Shown: piece by piece, positions 36,529-46,440 of the stretch
How the letters are laid out: the number at the start of each line of letters is the position of its first letter
How positions within the stretch are numbered: the stretch's first letter is position 1
DNA from: Siccirubricoccus deserti
Lineage (GTDB): Bacteria; Pseudomonadota; Alphaproteobacteria; Acetobacterales; Acetobacteraceae
NCBI RefSeq assembly: GCF_014283215.1
Contig: NZ_JACOMF010000012.1
Coordinates: 1 to 64,000 of the forward strand
Length of the DNA stretch: 64,000 nucleotides
Direction: 5' to 3'
The notes under the pieces: model-generated
The model's database searches: none
What the model saw: only the letters and a program-made list of their open reading frames with translations
What the model was told of the DNA's origin: nothing
Made by a program: the position numbers and the translations under genes

Positions 36529-36837
36529 GTGCGACCTTTCCTGTCGCGGCTCCTGCCGTGTCGCGCGCCGCCCGTACCATGCGCCGGCATTGCGCGCCCC
36601 GCTTGGCGCCAGGATTCCGTAGGCGGATAGTTCACGATTGCGCGGGAGTGGCGCAAGTCCACAGTGCAGGACCTCGCGCAATTTCGCTGAATTGCGACAG
36701 GGCGCCGCCCTGCCAACCGAGATGAGGCGCTCAGGCGAAGCGGCTTCGCCCGGTGTCTTGCGTGCGGCACATCCGGGTCCGGGATCACCCGACCGGGCAT
36801 GGTGCTTGCTTCGGTGCGGCCTGCGCTGTTCCCGTGA
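36529..36837. other. Intergenic stretch between the sensor kinase and the carboxypeptidase
   Basis: About 310 bp with no convincing frame. It includes a short near-perfect dyad GGCGAAGC/GCTTCGCC around 36735-36751 that may act as a terminator for the carboxypeptidase gene, and the kinase promoter presumably lies between it and 36528. Confidence 0.35.
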
Positions 36838-38055
36838 CTATCGGGACGTGCGGGCACGCCGCGCCGGGGTGCCGCGGGTCGGCGCGGCCCGCACCGGTCC
36901 GGACCGGCTGGTGTCGCCCTGTTCGATGCGCGTCCTCCCGGCCGACCGGGTCGTGGTCATCCGCAAGAGGCTGTTGCGGGTCTGGACCGGTGGCCGTGAT
37001 GTGGTCCGTGTCGCGGTGGTTCGCACTGTACTGGCCGCCGGCCTGGTTCGGGCCGCGCTGGCCTTGGCCCGGCGGGCCGGCGATGTTGCGGCGCTGGCGC
37101 GGGACACCAGGGTAGAGCCGTTGCGCCGGGGCGGCGTCGCGGCCCGGGCGGCCATCACGCCATTGTGCCTGGCCGACGGGGTGGCGCGCGCCAGCGCTGA
37201 CCCGCCCCGCGCCACCGGAGCGACCCCCACCTGGGCAAAGCCCTGGTCGAGCAGCGCCATCATGTGGCGGTCCCGCTCACGCCCGCTGCGGCCGCCGAAC
37301 ACCGTCCCGATCAGCCGCACGCCATCGCGCTGGGTACTGGCGACGAGGTTGAAGCCGCTATCGTTGACGTAGCCGGTCTTGATGCCGTCGGTGCCCTCGT
37401 ACTCCGAGAGCAGCCGATTGTGGTTCCAGTAGGTGCGGCCGCGGAAGACGAAATGGGGCGTCGAAAAATAGGAATAGCGGTCGGGGAAATCCTGCAGCAG
37501 CCGTCGTCCCAGCAGCGCCATGTCGCGCGCCGTCGAGACCTGGTCGAGGTCCGGCAGGCCGGAGGCGTTGCGGAAGGTGGTACGGCTCATGCCCAGCGCC
37601 CTGGCCTTCAGCGTCATCATCTGGGCAAAGCGCATCTCGCTGCCGCCGCCGAGGTGCTCGCCGAGCGCGGCAGCGGCGTCATTGGCGGATTTGGTGACCA
37701 GGGCGAGGATCGCCTCCTCCGCCGTCAAGGTCATACCGGCGACCAAGCCGAGACGGGAGGGCGGCTTCGACGCTGCTTCATAGGAGACGCGGACCGGCGT
37801 GCCGAGCGAGAGCCGGCCGTCGCGCATCGCCTCGAAGGCCATGTAGACGGTCATCATCTTGGTCAGCGAGGCCGGGTAGCGCGGCTCATCCGGGCTGGCG
37901 GCGATGAGGGTGTTGCCCGACCGGGCGTCCACCACGATGGCGGCATATCGCTCGCTGCCGATTTGGGCGGTGGCGGGTTTTGCGGCGCCGAGGCCGCAAG
38001 CGATGGCGAGGGCCAACGCGACCCCCATGCGCAGTGTGGCGCGGTCCCAGAGCAT
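36838..38055 (-). CDS. D-alanyl-D-alanine carboxypeptidase (penicillin-binding protein, DacA type)
   Basis: A 405-residue periplasmic enzyme trimming peptidoglycan stem peptides. A signal peptide (residues about 1-30) is followed by the three serine-peptidase motifs SLTK (63-66), SAN (123-125) and KTG (226-228). The last 120 residues are unusually basic and Ser/Thr/Ala/Arg-rich and replace the usual C-terminal beta domain. That tail may bind the wall or membrane surface. No amphipathic anchor helix is obvious. Confidence 0.9.
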   Translation of the reverse strand: MLWDRATLRMGVALALAIACGLGAAKPATAQIGSERYAAIVVDARSGNTLIAASPDEPRYPASLTKMMTVYMAFEAMRDGRLSLGTPVRVSYEAASKPPSRLGLVAGMTLTAEEAILALVTKSANDAAAALGEHLGGGSEMRFAQMMTLKARALGMSRTTFRNASGLPDLDQVSTARDMALLGRRLLQDFPDRYSYFSTPHFVFRGRTYWNHNRLLSEYEGTDGIKTGYVNDSGFNLVASTQRDGVRLIGTVFGGRSGRERDRHMMALLDQGFAQVGVAPVARGGSALARATPSARHNGVMAARAATPPRRNGSTLVSRASAATSPARRAKASAARTRPAASTVRTTATRTTSRPPVQTRNSLLRMTTTRSAGRTRIEQGDTSRSGPVRAAPTRGTPARRARTSR

Positions 38056-38285
38056 GATGTCCCCCGACGCGCGGCTTGCCCCCCGGCTCGCCAGCGAATC
38101 GAGAACAGGCTAACGAGAGAACCCCTTGGTTGTCTACCGGAATGGAAGGTGAACCTTGCTGCGGCAACGGTTTACATGGCGGAGATGCAACGGCGCCTGA
38201 TCTCGCGGCAGGCCAAGCTGGACGGTTGCCGCGACCGTTTGGCGAGAATGGTTCCGCAGTTTTCTGGAAGCCTCACGTGCTTGTT

Positions 38286-38357
38286 TTGCTGCATTGCAAA
38301 AAAAACTTGCTTTGGTGGACTAGGCCGACCTAAAAGGCCCATGTTGCAGTGCAGCAA
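38286..38357. promoter_or_regulatory. Pair of PhaR-like TGC-rich dyads upstream of the phasin gene
   Basis: CTGC-ATT-GCAA (38289-38299) and TTGC-AGT-GCAG (38344-38354) each match seven of eight positions of the CTGC-N3-GCAG sites I recall for PhaR, the repressor of phasin genes in Paracoccus. They lie about 55 bp apart, flanking an A-rich stretch, 95-165 bp upstream of the phasin start, and are also nearly inverted copies of each other (TTGCTGCATTGCAA/TTGCAGTGCAGCAA). Confidence 0.55.
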
Positions 38358-38451
38358 AATGCGTCTCCCCACTCGGGGTGGCGCCCCGCGGCCGCGGACC
38401 GGCAGCTCCGCAGCCGCTGGATCCATGAACCCCGGGACGGAGGACCAGCCA

Positions 38452-38973
38452 ATGTCTACGACGACCGATACCAAGATCTCGGATGTGAAGAAGCTGGTGA
38501 ACGAGGCGGCCGCGACCGGTGCCGCCCGCACCCGCAAGCTGGTGGACAACAGCGCGCAGACGGCGCGCCTGACGATGGAGAAGAGCGTGACCGATGTGAC
38601 CAAGGCGACCGAGGGCCTGTTCAAGGCGGCGGAAGAGGCAGCCGAGTTCGGCCGCGGCAATGCCGAGGCGGTGGCCAAGGCGACCCAGCTCTACGTCGCT
38701 GGCGTGCAGGATCTCGGCAAGCAGACCTTCGCCATGCTGCAGGGCCTGTCCGATCATGCGATCGAGAGCGCCAAGGCGCTGTCCGGCGTGAAGTCGCTGA
38801 AGGAAGCGGCCGATCTGCAGGCGAGCTTCGCCCGCGCCACGCTGGAGAAGACCTTCAGCGAATCCGCCAAGCTGCAGGAAGCCGCGCTGAAGCTCGCCGA
38901 GACCTCCTTCGCCCCGCTCTCCGCCCGGATGACGCTGGCGGTCGAGAAGATGTCGAAGCCGCTTGCGGCCTGA
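38452..38973 (+). CDS. phaP: Phasin (polyhydroxyalkanoate granule protein)
   Basis: A 173-residue, entirely helical, Ala/Lys/Glu-rich protein without Cys or Trp, typical of PhaP-type phasins that coat PHA granules. Segments FGRGNAEAVAKATQLYVAGVQDL and DHAIESAKALSGVKSLKEAADLQ match the phasin_2 family. GGAGG precedes the ATG at 38452. An upstream ATG (38425) would add nine residues. Candidate PhaR sites lie upstream and a hairpin follows. Confidence 0.88.
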   Translation: MSTTTDTKISDVKKLVNEAAATGAARTRKLVDNSAQTARLTMEKSVTDVTKATEGLFKAAEEAAEFGRGNAEAVAKATQLYVAGVQDLGKQTFAMLQGLSDHAIESAKALSGVKSLKEAADLQASFARATLEKTFSESAKLQEAALKLAETSFAPLSARMTLAVEKMSKPLAA

Positions 38974-38986
38974 GACGCGGCATTTT

Positions 38987-39005
38987 CCGGGGCCCGCGGC
39001 CCCGG
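38987..39005 (+). terminator. Hairpin after the phasin gene
   Basis: CCGGGGCC-CGC-GGCCCCGG, an 8-bp perfect stem 13 bp after the phasin stop. No T-run follows, so termination is only suggested. Confidence 0.45.
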
Positions 39006-39229
39006 ATCCTGCCTGGGGCCCGGATGGGCCGTCTGGTCGCCCCCATTGGGCGGCCGGGCGGCTCTCCGGGCCCTTTCGGTTTCTAAACCCTCTGACCATA
39101 TCTTGCCGCACAACCGCGCGTGGCCCTTCACCTTAGGCCATGCACGGCGATATCCTCTCACCCGGGGCGGCGGTGGCCGGTCCTGGAATGCCCGCAGGCG
39201 GGGGCGTTGGCCCGCCGACCAGGAATCCG

Positions 39230-39577
39230 ATGAGCGATCAAGACAAGCGGCCGAACGGGGGGAACATGCCGGGGGACACCACCCCGAACACCGGCGTGGT
39301 GGTCAAGACCCGTCCGCGCACGAAAAAGCCGGCGATGTACAAGGTGCTGATGCTGAACGACGACTACACGCCGATGGAGTTCGTCGTTCATGTGCTGGAA
39401 CGCTTCTTCCAGAAGAACCGGGAAGAGGCGACGCGCATCATGCTGCATGTGCATCGGCGGGGCGTGGGGGTCTGCGGGGTCTTCACCTATGAGGTCGCCG
39501 AGACCAAGGTCACCCAGGTCATGGACCTTGCCCGGCAGAACCAGCACCCGCTTCAGTGCACGATAGAAAAGGAGTGA
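39230..39577 (+). CDS. clpS: ATP-dependent Clp protease adaptor
   Basis: A 115-residue adaptor delivering N-degron substrates to ClpAP. A flexible N-terminal tail is followed by [20 protein letters not shown], with the Asn-Asp-Asp residues binding the N-terminal amino group, and [18 protein letters not shown]. The start at 39230 follows AGGAA. The open frame begins at 39140, but the extension is not family-like. It is upstream of clpA on the same strand, the standard arrangement. Confidence 0.95.
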   Translation: MSDQDKRPNGGNMPGDTTPNTGVVVKTRPRTKKPAMYKVLMLNDDYTPMEFVVHVLERFFQKNREEATRIMLHVHRRGVGVCGVFTYEVAETKVTQVMDLARQNQHPLQCTIEKE

Positions 39578-39775
39578 GGTCCGCGGATCGCCTGGACCGG
39601 CGGCTTGTGGCCGCCATCGGCTCGCGCGAGCCTCGGCTGCCAGCCCGAACCGCCACCCCGCCGAACGGGGGGCTCGTCGACGGGATCGGGAACGCCCAGG
39701 ATTTCACCAGGGGAAACCCCCCACCGCCCCCGGGCGCTTTCCGGTGCGACGGGTTTCAACGGGAGCGTCGCTAGC

Positions 39776-42130
39776 ATGCTGTCACGCAACCTCGAGCAGA
39801 CGCTCCACCGCGCCCTCGGCCTCGCGAACGAACGCCGGCACGAGTATGCGACCTTGGAGCATCTTCTCCTCGCCTTGACCGACGATACCGACGCGGCCAC
39901 CGTGCTGCGCGCCTGCGGTGTCGACAACGACAAGCTGAAGCGGGACCTGACTGAGTTCCTCGACAAGGACCTGGCGGGGCTGGTCACCGAGCGGGCCGGC
40001 GACCCGAAGCCGACGGCCGGCTTCCAGCGCGTGGTCCAGCGGGCCGCGATCCATGTCCAGTCCAGCGGGCGGGACGAGGTGACCGGCGCCAACGTCCTGG
40101 TCGCGCTGTTCTCCGAACGCGAGAGCCATGCGGTCTACTTCCTGCAATTGCAGGACATGACCCGGCTGGACGCGGTGAACTTCATCTCGCACGGCATCGC
40201 CAAGGCACCGGGACGGACCCAGAACCGGCCCGTGCAGGGTACGCCGACCACCTCCGCCGCCAACAACGAGGGCGAGGGCGAGAAGGAGGAGAAGCCGCGT
40301 GGCGGCCGCAGCCAGGACGCGCTGACGAATTACTGCGTCAATCTCAACAAGAAGGCCCAGGCCGGCAAGATCGACCCGCTGATCGGTCGCGATCAGGAGA
40401 TCGAGCGAACCATCCAGATCCTCTGCCGCCGCACCAAGAACAACCCGCTCTATGTCGGCGATCCCGGCGTCGGCAAGACCGCCATCGCCGAAGGGCTGGC
40501 CAAGCGCATCATTGAGGGCGATGTGCCGGAGGTGCTGCACAAGAGCACCATCTACGCGCTCGACATGGGCAGCCTGCTGGCCGGCACCCGCTACCGCGGC
40601 GATTTCGAGGAGCGGCTGAAGGCGGTGGTGAACGAGCTGGAGCAGCAGCCCGGCTCCATCCTCTTCATCGACGAGATCCACACGGTGATCGGCGCCGGCG
40701 CCACCTCGGGCGGCGCGATGGATGCCTCCAACCTGCTGAAGCCGGCGCTGGCCCAGGGCACGCTGCGCTGCATCGGCTCGACCACCTACAAGGAATACCG
40801 CAACTACTTCGAGAAGGACCGCGCCCTGGTCCGTCGCTTCCAGAAGATCGACGTCAACGAGCCGACGATCGAGGATTCGGTGAAGATCCTGCAGGGTCTC
40901 AAGACCAACTACGAGAAGCACCACAAGGTCCGCTACACACCGGAGGCGATCCGCGCCGCGGTCGAGCTTTCGGCCAAGTACATCCACGACCGCAAGCTGC
41001 CGGACAAGGCGATCGACGTGATCGACGAGGTCGGCGCCTCCCGCATGCTGCTGCCGGAGAACAAGCGGCGGAAGACCGTCACCCTGAAGGATGTCGAGGA
41101 GATCGTGGCGAAGATCGCCCGCATCCCTCCGAAGACCGTCAGCAACGACGACAAGGAGACGCTGAAGACGCTGGAGCGCGACCTGAAGGCCATGGTCTTC
41201 GGGCAGAACAAGGCGATCGAGACGCTCTCGGCCGCCATCAAGCTCTCCCGCGCCGGGCTGCGCGACGCCGAGAAGCCGATCGGCAACTACCTGTTCAGCG
41301 GCCCGACCGGCGTCGGCAAGACCGAGGTGGCGAAGCAGCTGGCCAAGACCTTGGGCATCGAGCTGATCCGCTTCGACATGTCGGAGTACATGGAGCGGCA
41401 CAGCGTCTCCCGCCTCATCGGCGCGCCGCCGGGATATGTCGGCTTCGACCAGGGCGGGCTGCTGACCGATGCCATCGACCAGCATCCGCATGCGGTGCTG
41501 CTGCTCGATGAGATCGAGAAGGCACATCAGGATCTCTACAACATCCTGTTGCAGGTGATGGACCACGGGAAGCTGACCGACCACAACGGCAAGACCGTCG
41601 ATTTCCGCAATGTCATCCTGATCATGACGACCAATGCGGGGGCGGCGGACATGGCCAAGCCGGCGATCGGTTTCGGCAGCGCCGTCCGGATCGGCGAGGA
41701 CACCGAGGCGATCCAGCGGATGTTCACCCCGGAGTTCCGCAACCGCCTTGACGCGGTGGTGCCCTTCTCCGGCCTGACGCCGGAGATCGTCGGCCAGGTG
41801 GTCGAGAAATTCGTCATGCAGCTGGAAGCGCAGCTTGCCGACCGCAACGTCACCATCGAGCTGAGCTCGGCGGCGAAGGAGTGGCTGGCGGAACGCGGCT
41901 ACGACCCGCTGTATGGCGCGCGGCCGCTGGCCCGGGTCATCCAGGAGCATGTGAAGAAGCCGCTCGCCGAGGAGCTGCTGTTCGGCAAGCTGGTCAAGGG
42001 CGGCGCGGTGAAGGTCGGGCTGCGCGATGGGGCGCTGTTCTTCGACTATGTCGAGGCGGTGCCACCGGCGCTGCCGCGGCCAGAGGAAGGCGACGGCGAG
42101 TCGGAGAAGGAGCCGGAAGCGGCTGGCTGA
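39776..42130 (+). CDS. clpA: ATP-dependent Clp protease ATP-binding subunit
   Basis: A 784-residue AAA+ unfoldase. The N-terminal Clp repeat domain (residues 1-145, binding ClpS) is followed by the first ATPase module (Walker A GDPGVGKT, Walker B ILFIDEIH) and the second ([20 protein letters not shown]). The ClpP-docking loop contains IGF (PAIGFGSA). The C-terminal acidic tail is typical. A 198-bp spacer separates it from clpS. Confidence 0.96.
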   Translation: MLSRNLEQTLHRALGLANERRHEYATLEHLLLALTDDTDAATVLRACGVDNDKLKRDLTEFLDKDLAGLVTERAGDPKPTAGFQRVVQRAAIHVQSSGRDEVTGANVLVALFSERESHAVYFLQLQDMTRLDAVNFISHGIAKAPGRTQNRPVQGTPTTSAANNEGEGEKEEKPRGGRSQDALTNYCVNLNKKAQAGKIDPLIGRDQEIERTIQILCRRTKNNPLYVGDPGVGKTAIAEGLAKRIIEGDVPEVLHKSTIYALDMGSLLAGTRYRGDFEERLKAVVNELEQQPGSILFIDEIHTVIGAGATSGGAMDASNLLKPALAQGTLRCIGSTTYKEYRNYFEKDRALVRRFQKIDVNEPTIEDSVKILQGLKTNYEKHHKVRYTPEAIRAAVELSAKYIHDRKLPDKAIDVIDEVGASRMLLPENKRRKTVTLKDVEEIVAKIARIPPKTVSNDDKETLKTLERDLKAMVFGQNKAIETLSAAIKLSRAGLRDAEKPIGNYLFSGPTGVGKTEVAKQLAKTLGIELIRFDMSEYMERHSVSRLIGAPPGYVGFDQGGLLTDAIDQHPHAVLLLDEIEKAHQDLYNILLQVMDHGKLTDHNGKTVDFRNVILIMTTNAGAADMAKPAIGFGSAVRIGEDTEAIQRMFTPEFRNRLDAVVPFSGLTPEIVGQVVEKFVMQLEAQLADRNVTIELSSAAKEWLAERGYDPLYGARPLARVIQEHVKKPLAEELLFGKLVKGGAVKVGLRDGALFFDYVEAVPPALPRPEEGDGESEKEPEAAG

Positions 42131-42161
42131 GCCAGAACAGCGCCGCCACGCATCATCGAAG

Positions 42162-42190
42162 GGGCGCCGGCCGCAGGGCCGGCGCCCTTT
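42162..42190 (+). terminator. Rho-independent terminator after clpA
   Basis: GGGCGCCGGCC, loop GCAG, GGCCGGCGCCC, then TTT: an 11-bp perfect GC stem about 30 bp after the clpA stop. Confidence 0.7.
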
Positions 42191-42214
42191 CCACATGAGG
42201 GAGAGACACCAAGA

Positions 42215-42556
42215 ATGAGCGCGATCAAGGATTGGGATGCTTACAACGCCGCGGCGCGGGAACAAGGCAAGGCGCTGAACGGGTTGCATCCGGAACTGGT
42301 CAAGGGCTTCCTTGCGCTCAACCGCGGCGCCGCGACGACGCAGCACCTGGATGCCAAGACCCGTCAGCTGATCGCGCTGGCCGTTGCTATCACCACCCGC
42401 TGCGACGGCTGCATCGATGCGCATGTGCGGAAGGCCAAGGTTGCCGGCGCCAGCCGTGAGGAAATGGCCGAGGCGCTGGGCGTGGCCATTGCGCTGAACG
42501 CCGGTGCCGCCTTCACCTACGCACTACACGTGCTGGACGCCGCGGGCGGGGAGTAA
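42215..42556 (+). CDS. AhpD-like / carboxymuconolactone decarboxylase family protein
   Basis: A 113-residue all-helical protein with the redox motif CDGCIDAH (C-x-x-C with the following His), as in AhpD alkylhydroperoxidases and the YnjB/CMD group. KTRQLIALAVAITTR and AEALGVAIALNAGAA are family hallmarks. The role is probably peroxide or thiol-disulfide chemistry in the cytoplasm. It is monocistronic between two terminators. Confidence 0.87.
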   Translation: MSAIKDWDAYNAAAREQGKALNGLHPELVKGFLALNRGAATTQHLDAKTRQLIALAVAITTRCDGCIDAHVRKAKVAGASREEMAEALGVAIALNAGAAFTYALHVLDAAGGE

Positions 42557-42561
42557 GAACG

Positions 42562-42592
42562 CCCCGCAAAAGCCGCTTCGCGGCTTTGTGGG
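42562..42592 (+). terminator. Terminator-like hairpin with short loop
   Basis: AAAGCCG-CTTCG-CGGCTTT forms a stable stem, extended outward by CCCC/GGGG with small irregularities, just after the stop of the AhpD-like gene. Confidence 0.6.
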
Positions 42593-42847
42593 GGCCCGAT
42601 GATCCTCACGACCGGCGCTTCGGCACGCCTGCCATGGCAGAGCCGCGGGAGGACACCAGGACGCGTTCGGTATTGACCGGTACTGTAGGCCCCGAGCCGG
42701 GGCGTCAGAGCATCGGCAGGCCCGGCCCGGTCTCGGCCCAGCCTGCTGCATCGCTCCCAGATCGGCCGCGACGTCGCCTTGCCCATGGCCCGGGGCAGGT
42801 GCCAGGCCCGAGCATCCTGCAGCCCGGGATGGGCAGCGGGTCAATTC

Positions 42848-43285
42848 TCAGGCGTTGGGCAGTGCCAGGCTGAGCATCAGCGTGACGAGACCGCTTTCCT
42901 CCACCGCCATGGCGGCCTGAGGCAGGGTGAACCAGCGCCGCTCACGTTCCTGCTTCTCCGGCCAGTCATCCAGGACTTCGGCCACCTGCATGCGGAAGAC
43001 GTCGACCTTGCAGGGCAGGGTGCGGCCATCACCGGTGCGCTTCAGATAGGCGTAGCTGCCGATCGGCTCGGCGGAGATTTCGCCGCGAATGCCGGCTTCC
43101 TCGAAGGCCTCGACCGCCGCCTGTTCGGCAGCGCCGTGCCAGCGTTCGGTCCAGCCCTTGGGCAGCACCCAGCGTCGCGTTTCCCGGCTGGTGACGAGCA
43201 GGACCTCGACCTCGCCATCCTTCTCCCGCAGCGGGAGGGCGGCACATTGGCGGCCGCGCCGGCGTTGTGCCGCGCTACCTGGCAT
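42848..43285 (-). CDS. NUDIX hydrolase
   Basis: A 145-residue NUDIX protein. The box is PKGWTERW-(4)-QAAVEAFEEAGIRG, with the E-x-x-E-E metal ligands present and the usual Arg before the first Glu changed to Val. This variant is common in the DIPP/Ap4A-like alphaproteobacterial group with a PKGW opening. It probably hydrolyses nucleotide or diphosphoinositol pyrophosphates. The start at 43285 gives the family N-terminus (basic residues before CAALPLR). The frame stays open well upstream. Confidence 0.85.
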   Translation of the reverse strand: MPGSAAQRRRGRQCAALPLREKDGEVEVLLVTSRETRRWVLPKGWTERWHGAAEQAAVEAFEEAGIRGEISAEPIGSYAYLKRTGDGRTLPCKVDVFRMQVAEVLDDWPEKQERERRWFTLPQAAMAVEESGLVTLMLSLALPNA

Positions 43286-43502
43286 GATGGATGTGGGACA
43301 TCGGACGTTTAGTTTGGAACCTCCAACTTTTGGTAGGATATGAGTGGTCCAACGGCAGATGTCCAGACCTTTCCAAAAAGCCGCAATCATCCTGCTCAGC
43401 GGGAGTGGTGACAGCGCGCCGCCGGGCCGCAATGAACCATGGGTCGCAACGGTGGTTGGCCAGGCGCTTGCCATATCTGGAACCTGAGCCCAATTTCCCG
43501 CG

Positions 43503-44294
43503 ATGCCACCGCGCCATAGCGACGCGCCCTCCCGCGACCAGCGCCACCGCCGCATCCTGGCGGCGCTGACAGGCGACCCTACGGTGCGGATCTCCGCGCT
43601 GGCGGCTGAATTTGGCGTGTCTGCCGAAACAGTGCGGCGCGATGTGGAAGCCCTCACACGCCTTGGCGCGGTACGGCGCACCTATGGCGGTGCATCGGTC
43701 ACCCATGCCGCGGTGCAGCCGGTGCTCGACCAGCGGGCGCGCATGGCGGTGGCGGAACGTGAGCGGATAGGGGCCGCCGCCGCCGCGCTGGTCGAGCCGG
43801 GTGCGGTGGTGATGGTCGATGCCGGCTCCACCACGACGCATGTCGCCCGGGCGTTGGCGGCGCGCGGCCTGACCGGCACGGTGTTGACCAACAGCCTGAC
43901 GGTGGCCGAGGCCTGCGCCGTCGCCCCAGGGCTGCGCGTGCTGCTCTGCCCCGGCGAGTTCTATGCGCCCGAACGTGCGGTCTATGGCCCGGAAACCCAG
44001 GCCTTCCTCGCCGGCTTCAATGCGGATCTTGCCTTCCTCGGTGCCTCCGGCCTGACTGCAGAGGGGCCGTCAGATGTCGAATCCCGGGCCAGTTGGGTGA
44101 AGCGGGCCATGCTTGCCCGGGCGGCGCGGCGGGTGCTGCTGGTGGACCGGGGAAAGTTCGGCATGGCGCATCTGCAGCGGATCGCCGGGCTGGAGGCGGT
44201 GACCGACCTGATTACAGATGGCGAGCCGCCGCCCGCCCTGGCCGCGGCGCTGGCGCGGGAAGCAGTGCAGCTGACCATCGCCGCAGCGGCATGA
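43503..44294 (+). CDS. glpR: DeoR-family transcriptional repressor (GlpR-like)
   Basis: A 263-residue regulator. An N-terminal DeoR helix-turn-helix (ILAALTGDPTVRISALAAEFGVSAETVRRDVEAL) is followed by the sugar-phosphate sensing domain with MVDAGSTTTHVARAL and LLVDRGKFG. Its neighbour is glpD, 60 bp downstream on the same strand, which is the usual target of GlpR with glycerol-3-phosphate as inducer. It is divergent from the NUDIX gene. Confidence 0.86.
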   Translation: MPPRHSDAPSRDQRHRRILAALTGDPTVRISALAAEFGVSAETVRRDVEALTRLGAVRRTYGGASVTHAAVQPVLDQRARMAVAERERIGAAAAALVEPGAVVMVDAGSTTTHVARALAARGLTGTVLTNSLTVAEACAVAPGLRVLLCPGEFYAPERAVYGPETQAFLAGFNADLAFLGASGLTAEGPSDVESRASWVKRAMLARAARRVLLVDRGKFGMAHLQRIAGLEAVTDLITDGEPPPALAAALAREAVQLTIAAAA

Positions 44295-44354
44295 GGGTGT
44301 TTGTCGCCGGTATCGGATTTGGTAGGTTCCACATGCGGGTGGCCAGACAGGGCG

Positions 44355-45902
44355 ATGATGCGCGACAGCTTCGATCTTCTGGTCATCGGCGGGGGCATCA
44401 ACGGCTGCGGCATTGCCCGTGACGCCGCCGGCCGCGGACTGTCGGTGCTGCTGGCCGAGCGCGGCGACCTGGCCGGCGCCACCTCCTCCGCCTCCTCAAA
44501 GCTGATCCACGGCGGGCTGCGCTACCTGGAGCAGTACGAGTTCCGGCTGGTGCGGGAGGCGCTGGCGGAGCGCGAGGTGATGCTGCGCATCGCCCCGCAC
44601 ATCGTCTGGCCGCTGCGCTTCGTTCTGCCGCACCGCCCGGCGATGCGGCCGCGCTGGATGATCCGGGCCGGGCTCTTCCTCTACGACCATCTGGCGCGGC
44701 GCGTGAGCCTGCCGGGTGCCGAGCGCCTGGACCCGCACCGCCACCCTTGGGGCGCCCCGCTCAGCCCGGATATCGGCGCTGCCTTCGCCTATTCGGATTG
44801 CTGGGTGGAGGACAGCCGGCTGGTGGTGCTCAATGCCCGGGACGCCGCGCGGCGCGGCGCCGAGGTGGTGGTGCGCACCGGCTTCACCGGCGCGGTGCGG
44901 GATGCTGCGGGCTGGCGCTGCACCCTGCGGGCGGCGGATGGCAGGGAACGCCGCGTCCATGTCCGCGCCCTGGTCAATGCCGCCGGCCCCTGGGTCCTGC
45001 AGGCGCAGGCCGCCACCGGCACCAGGGCGCCGGACCGGGTGCGGCTGGTGCGTGGCAGCCACATTGTGCTGCCGGCGCTCTACCAGGGCGCCCAGGCCTA
45101 TATCCTGCAGAACGACGATGGCCGCGTCGTGTTCGTCATCCCCTATGAGGGCCGCTTCAGCTTGGTCGGCACCACTGACGTGCCGCATGAGGATGATCCC
45201 GCCACCGCCCGCTGCACGCCGGAGGAAGCCCTCTATCTCTGCACCGCGGTTGGTCGGCAATTCCGCCGTGCGCCGCGGCCGGAGGAGATCGTCTGGAGCT
45301 ATTCCGGCGTGCGGCCGCTGCATGACGATGGTGCCGCCAACCCCTCGGCGGTGACGCGCGACTATGTCCTGAAGCTCGACACCACCGGCGGCGCGCCGCT
45401 GCTCTCGGTGTTCGGCGGCAAGATCACCACCTATCGCCGGCTGGCCGAGGAGGCGCTGGCGAAGCTCGGCCCGGCGCTTGGCACCGCCGCGCCGGCCTGG
45501 ACGGCGACCGCGCCGCTGCCGGGTGGCGATCTCGGCGGGCTCGGCCTGTCAGGCTTCGAGGCCGAGGCGGCCCAGCGCTGGCCCTGGCTGCGGCCGGCCC
45601 GATTGCAGCGTCTCGTCCGCGCCTATGGGTCGGAGATCGGGAAGCTGCTGGAGGGGGCGACCAGCCCGGCCGACCTCGGCGAGGATCTTGGTTGCGGCCT
45701 GACCGAACGGGAGCTGGACTGGCTGATGCGCGAGGAATGGGCGCGCAGCGCGGAGGATGTATTGTGGCGCCGCAGCAAGCTCGGGCTGCGGTTTTCGGCC
45801 CAGCAGCGGACGGTGCTGGAGGAGCGGATGGCCAAGCTGGTAAGCAGCCTTGGCGCAAGCCCGGGCGTTCCTGCAGGTTACGCCAACGCGCCGCCAAGAT
45901 AG
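44355..45902 (+). CDS. glpD: Aerobic glycerol-3-phosphate dehydrogenase
   Basis: A 515-residue FAD enzyme oxidising glycerol-3-phosphate to dihydroxyacetone phosphate and passing electrons to quinone at the membrane. The FAD motif LLVIGGGINGCGIARDAAGRGL, TSSASSKLIHGGLRYLE and GTTDVPHED are characteristic. Two ATGs (44355, 44358) are possible starts. It follows glpR. Confidence 0.94.
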   Translation: MMRDSFDLLVIGGGINGCGIARDAAGRGLSVLLAERGDLAGATSSASSKLIHGGLRYLEQYEFRLVREALAEREVMLRIAPHIVWPLRFVLPHRPAMRPRWMIRAGLFLYDHLARRVSLPGAERLDPHRHPWGAPLSPDIGAAFAYSDCWVEDSRLVVLNARDAARRGAEVVVRTGFTGAVRDAAGWRCTLRAADGRERRVHVRALVNAAGPWVLQAQAATGTRAPDRVRLVRGSHIVLPALYQGAQAYILQNDDGRVVFVIPYEGRFSLVGTTDVPHEDDPATARCTPEEALYLCTAVGRQFRRAPRPEEIVWSYSGVRPLHDDGAANPSAVTRDYVLKLDTTGGAPLLSVFGGKITTYRRLAEEALAKLGPALGTAAPAWTATAPLPGGDLGGLGLSGFEAEAAQRWPWLRPARLQRLVRAYGSEIGKLLEGATSPADLGEDLGCGLTERELDWLMREEWARSAEDVLWRRSKLGLRFSAQQRTVLEERMAKLVSSLGASPGVPAGYANAPPR

Positions 45903-45920
45903 TCATCCCGCACATTCGGG

Positions 45921-46192
45921 TTGCTGCGCAAGCTCAGCATCGACATCTCCGGCAAATTCGCCGAGGTGGTTGCCATGCTGCGCCGACAGATCGACGACGG
46001 CGCGTTGGGTAAGGCCCGCAGATCGCCCACACTCTCAAGGGTGTCGCCGGATCGGCCGAGATCCGCGACGTGCCGGAAGCGGCGCTCTACGTCACGGTGC
46101 GCGTCAGTGTCGCGACTGCGATCTGCAGCGCGGATGCCGATTCGCTGAGCTGGATCAAGGCTGCCGATACGCAGCAGGCCGAACCGGTGTGA
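45921..46192 (+). pseudogene. Relic of a histidine phosphotransfer (Hpt) domain
   Basis: Frame 1 reads LRKLSIDISGKFAEVVAMLRRQIDDGALGKARR, and after a one-step frame change the text continues AHTLKGVAGSAEI, the Hpt hallmark with phospho-accepting His. The rest (ALYVTVRVSVATAICSADADS) no longer resembles helix D, and a TGA ends it at 46192. No kinase or receiver domain precedes it. Confidence 0.5.
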
Positions 46193-46440
46193 TGGGTCGG
46201 GTTTTCACCGAGGCGGAGATGCGGACGATCAAGGCCATCCGATGCCGCTGCGGTCACGCTGTCAGCTGCGCCGTCGTCAGCCCATCCCGCAGCGCCGTCT
46301 CTGCTCTGAGATTCGCCGAGCACCGTGGCCGCCGCCCCGTCCTCCGGATCCGTCCCGCAGACAAACCGAGCTTGGCCCGCTGGCCGAGACCCCGGGGCCA
46401 ATTCAATGATCAGCGGGCCAAGCATGCGTGACGCCCGTCG
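46193..46440. other. Gap between the Hpt relic and glycerate kinase
   Basis: Short frames on both strands show no family signature. It may hold more of the decayed signalling gene. Confidence 0.35.

Noticed and set aside
36735-36751. GGCGAAGC/GCTTCGCC dyad as a regulatory site
   Set aside because: The arms leave almost no loop, and it lies downstream of the carboxypeptidase stop. It is at best a weak terminator and was not listed separately.
39782-42424. 880-codon open frame on the minus strand opposite clpA
   Set aside because: It is the antisense shadow of a gene with strong GC third positions. The text has no family motif, while clpA on the other strand is unmistakable.
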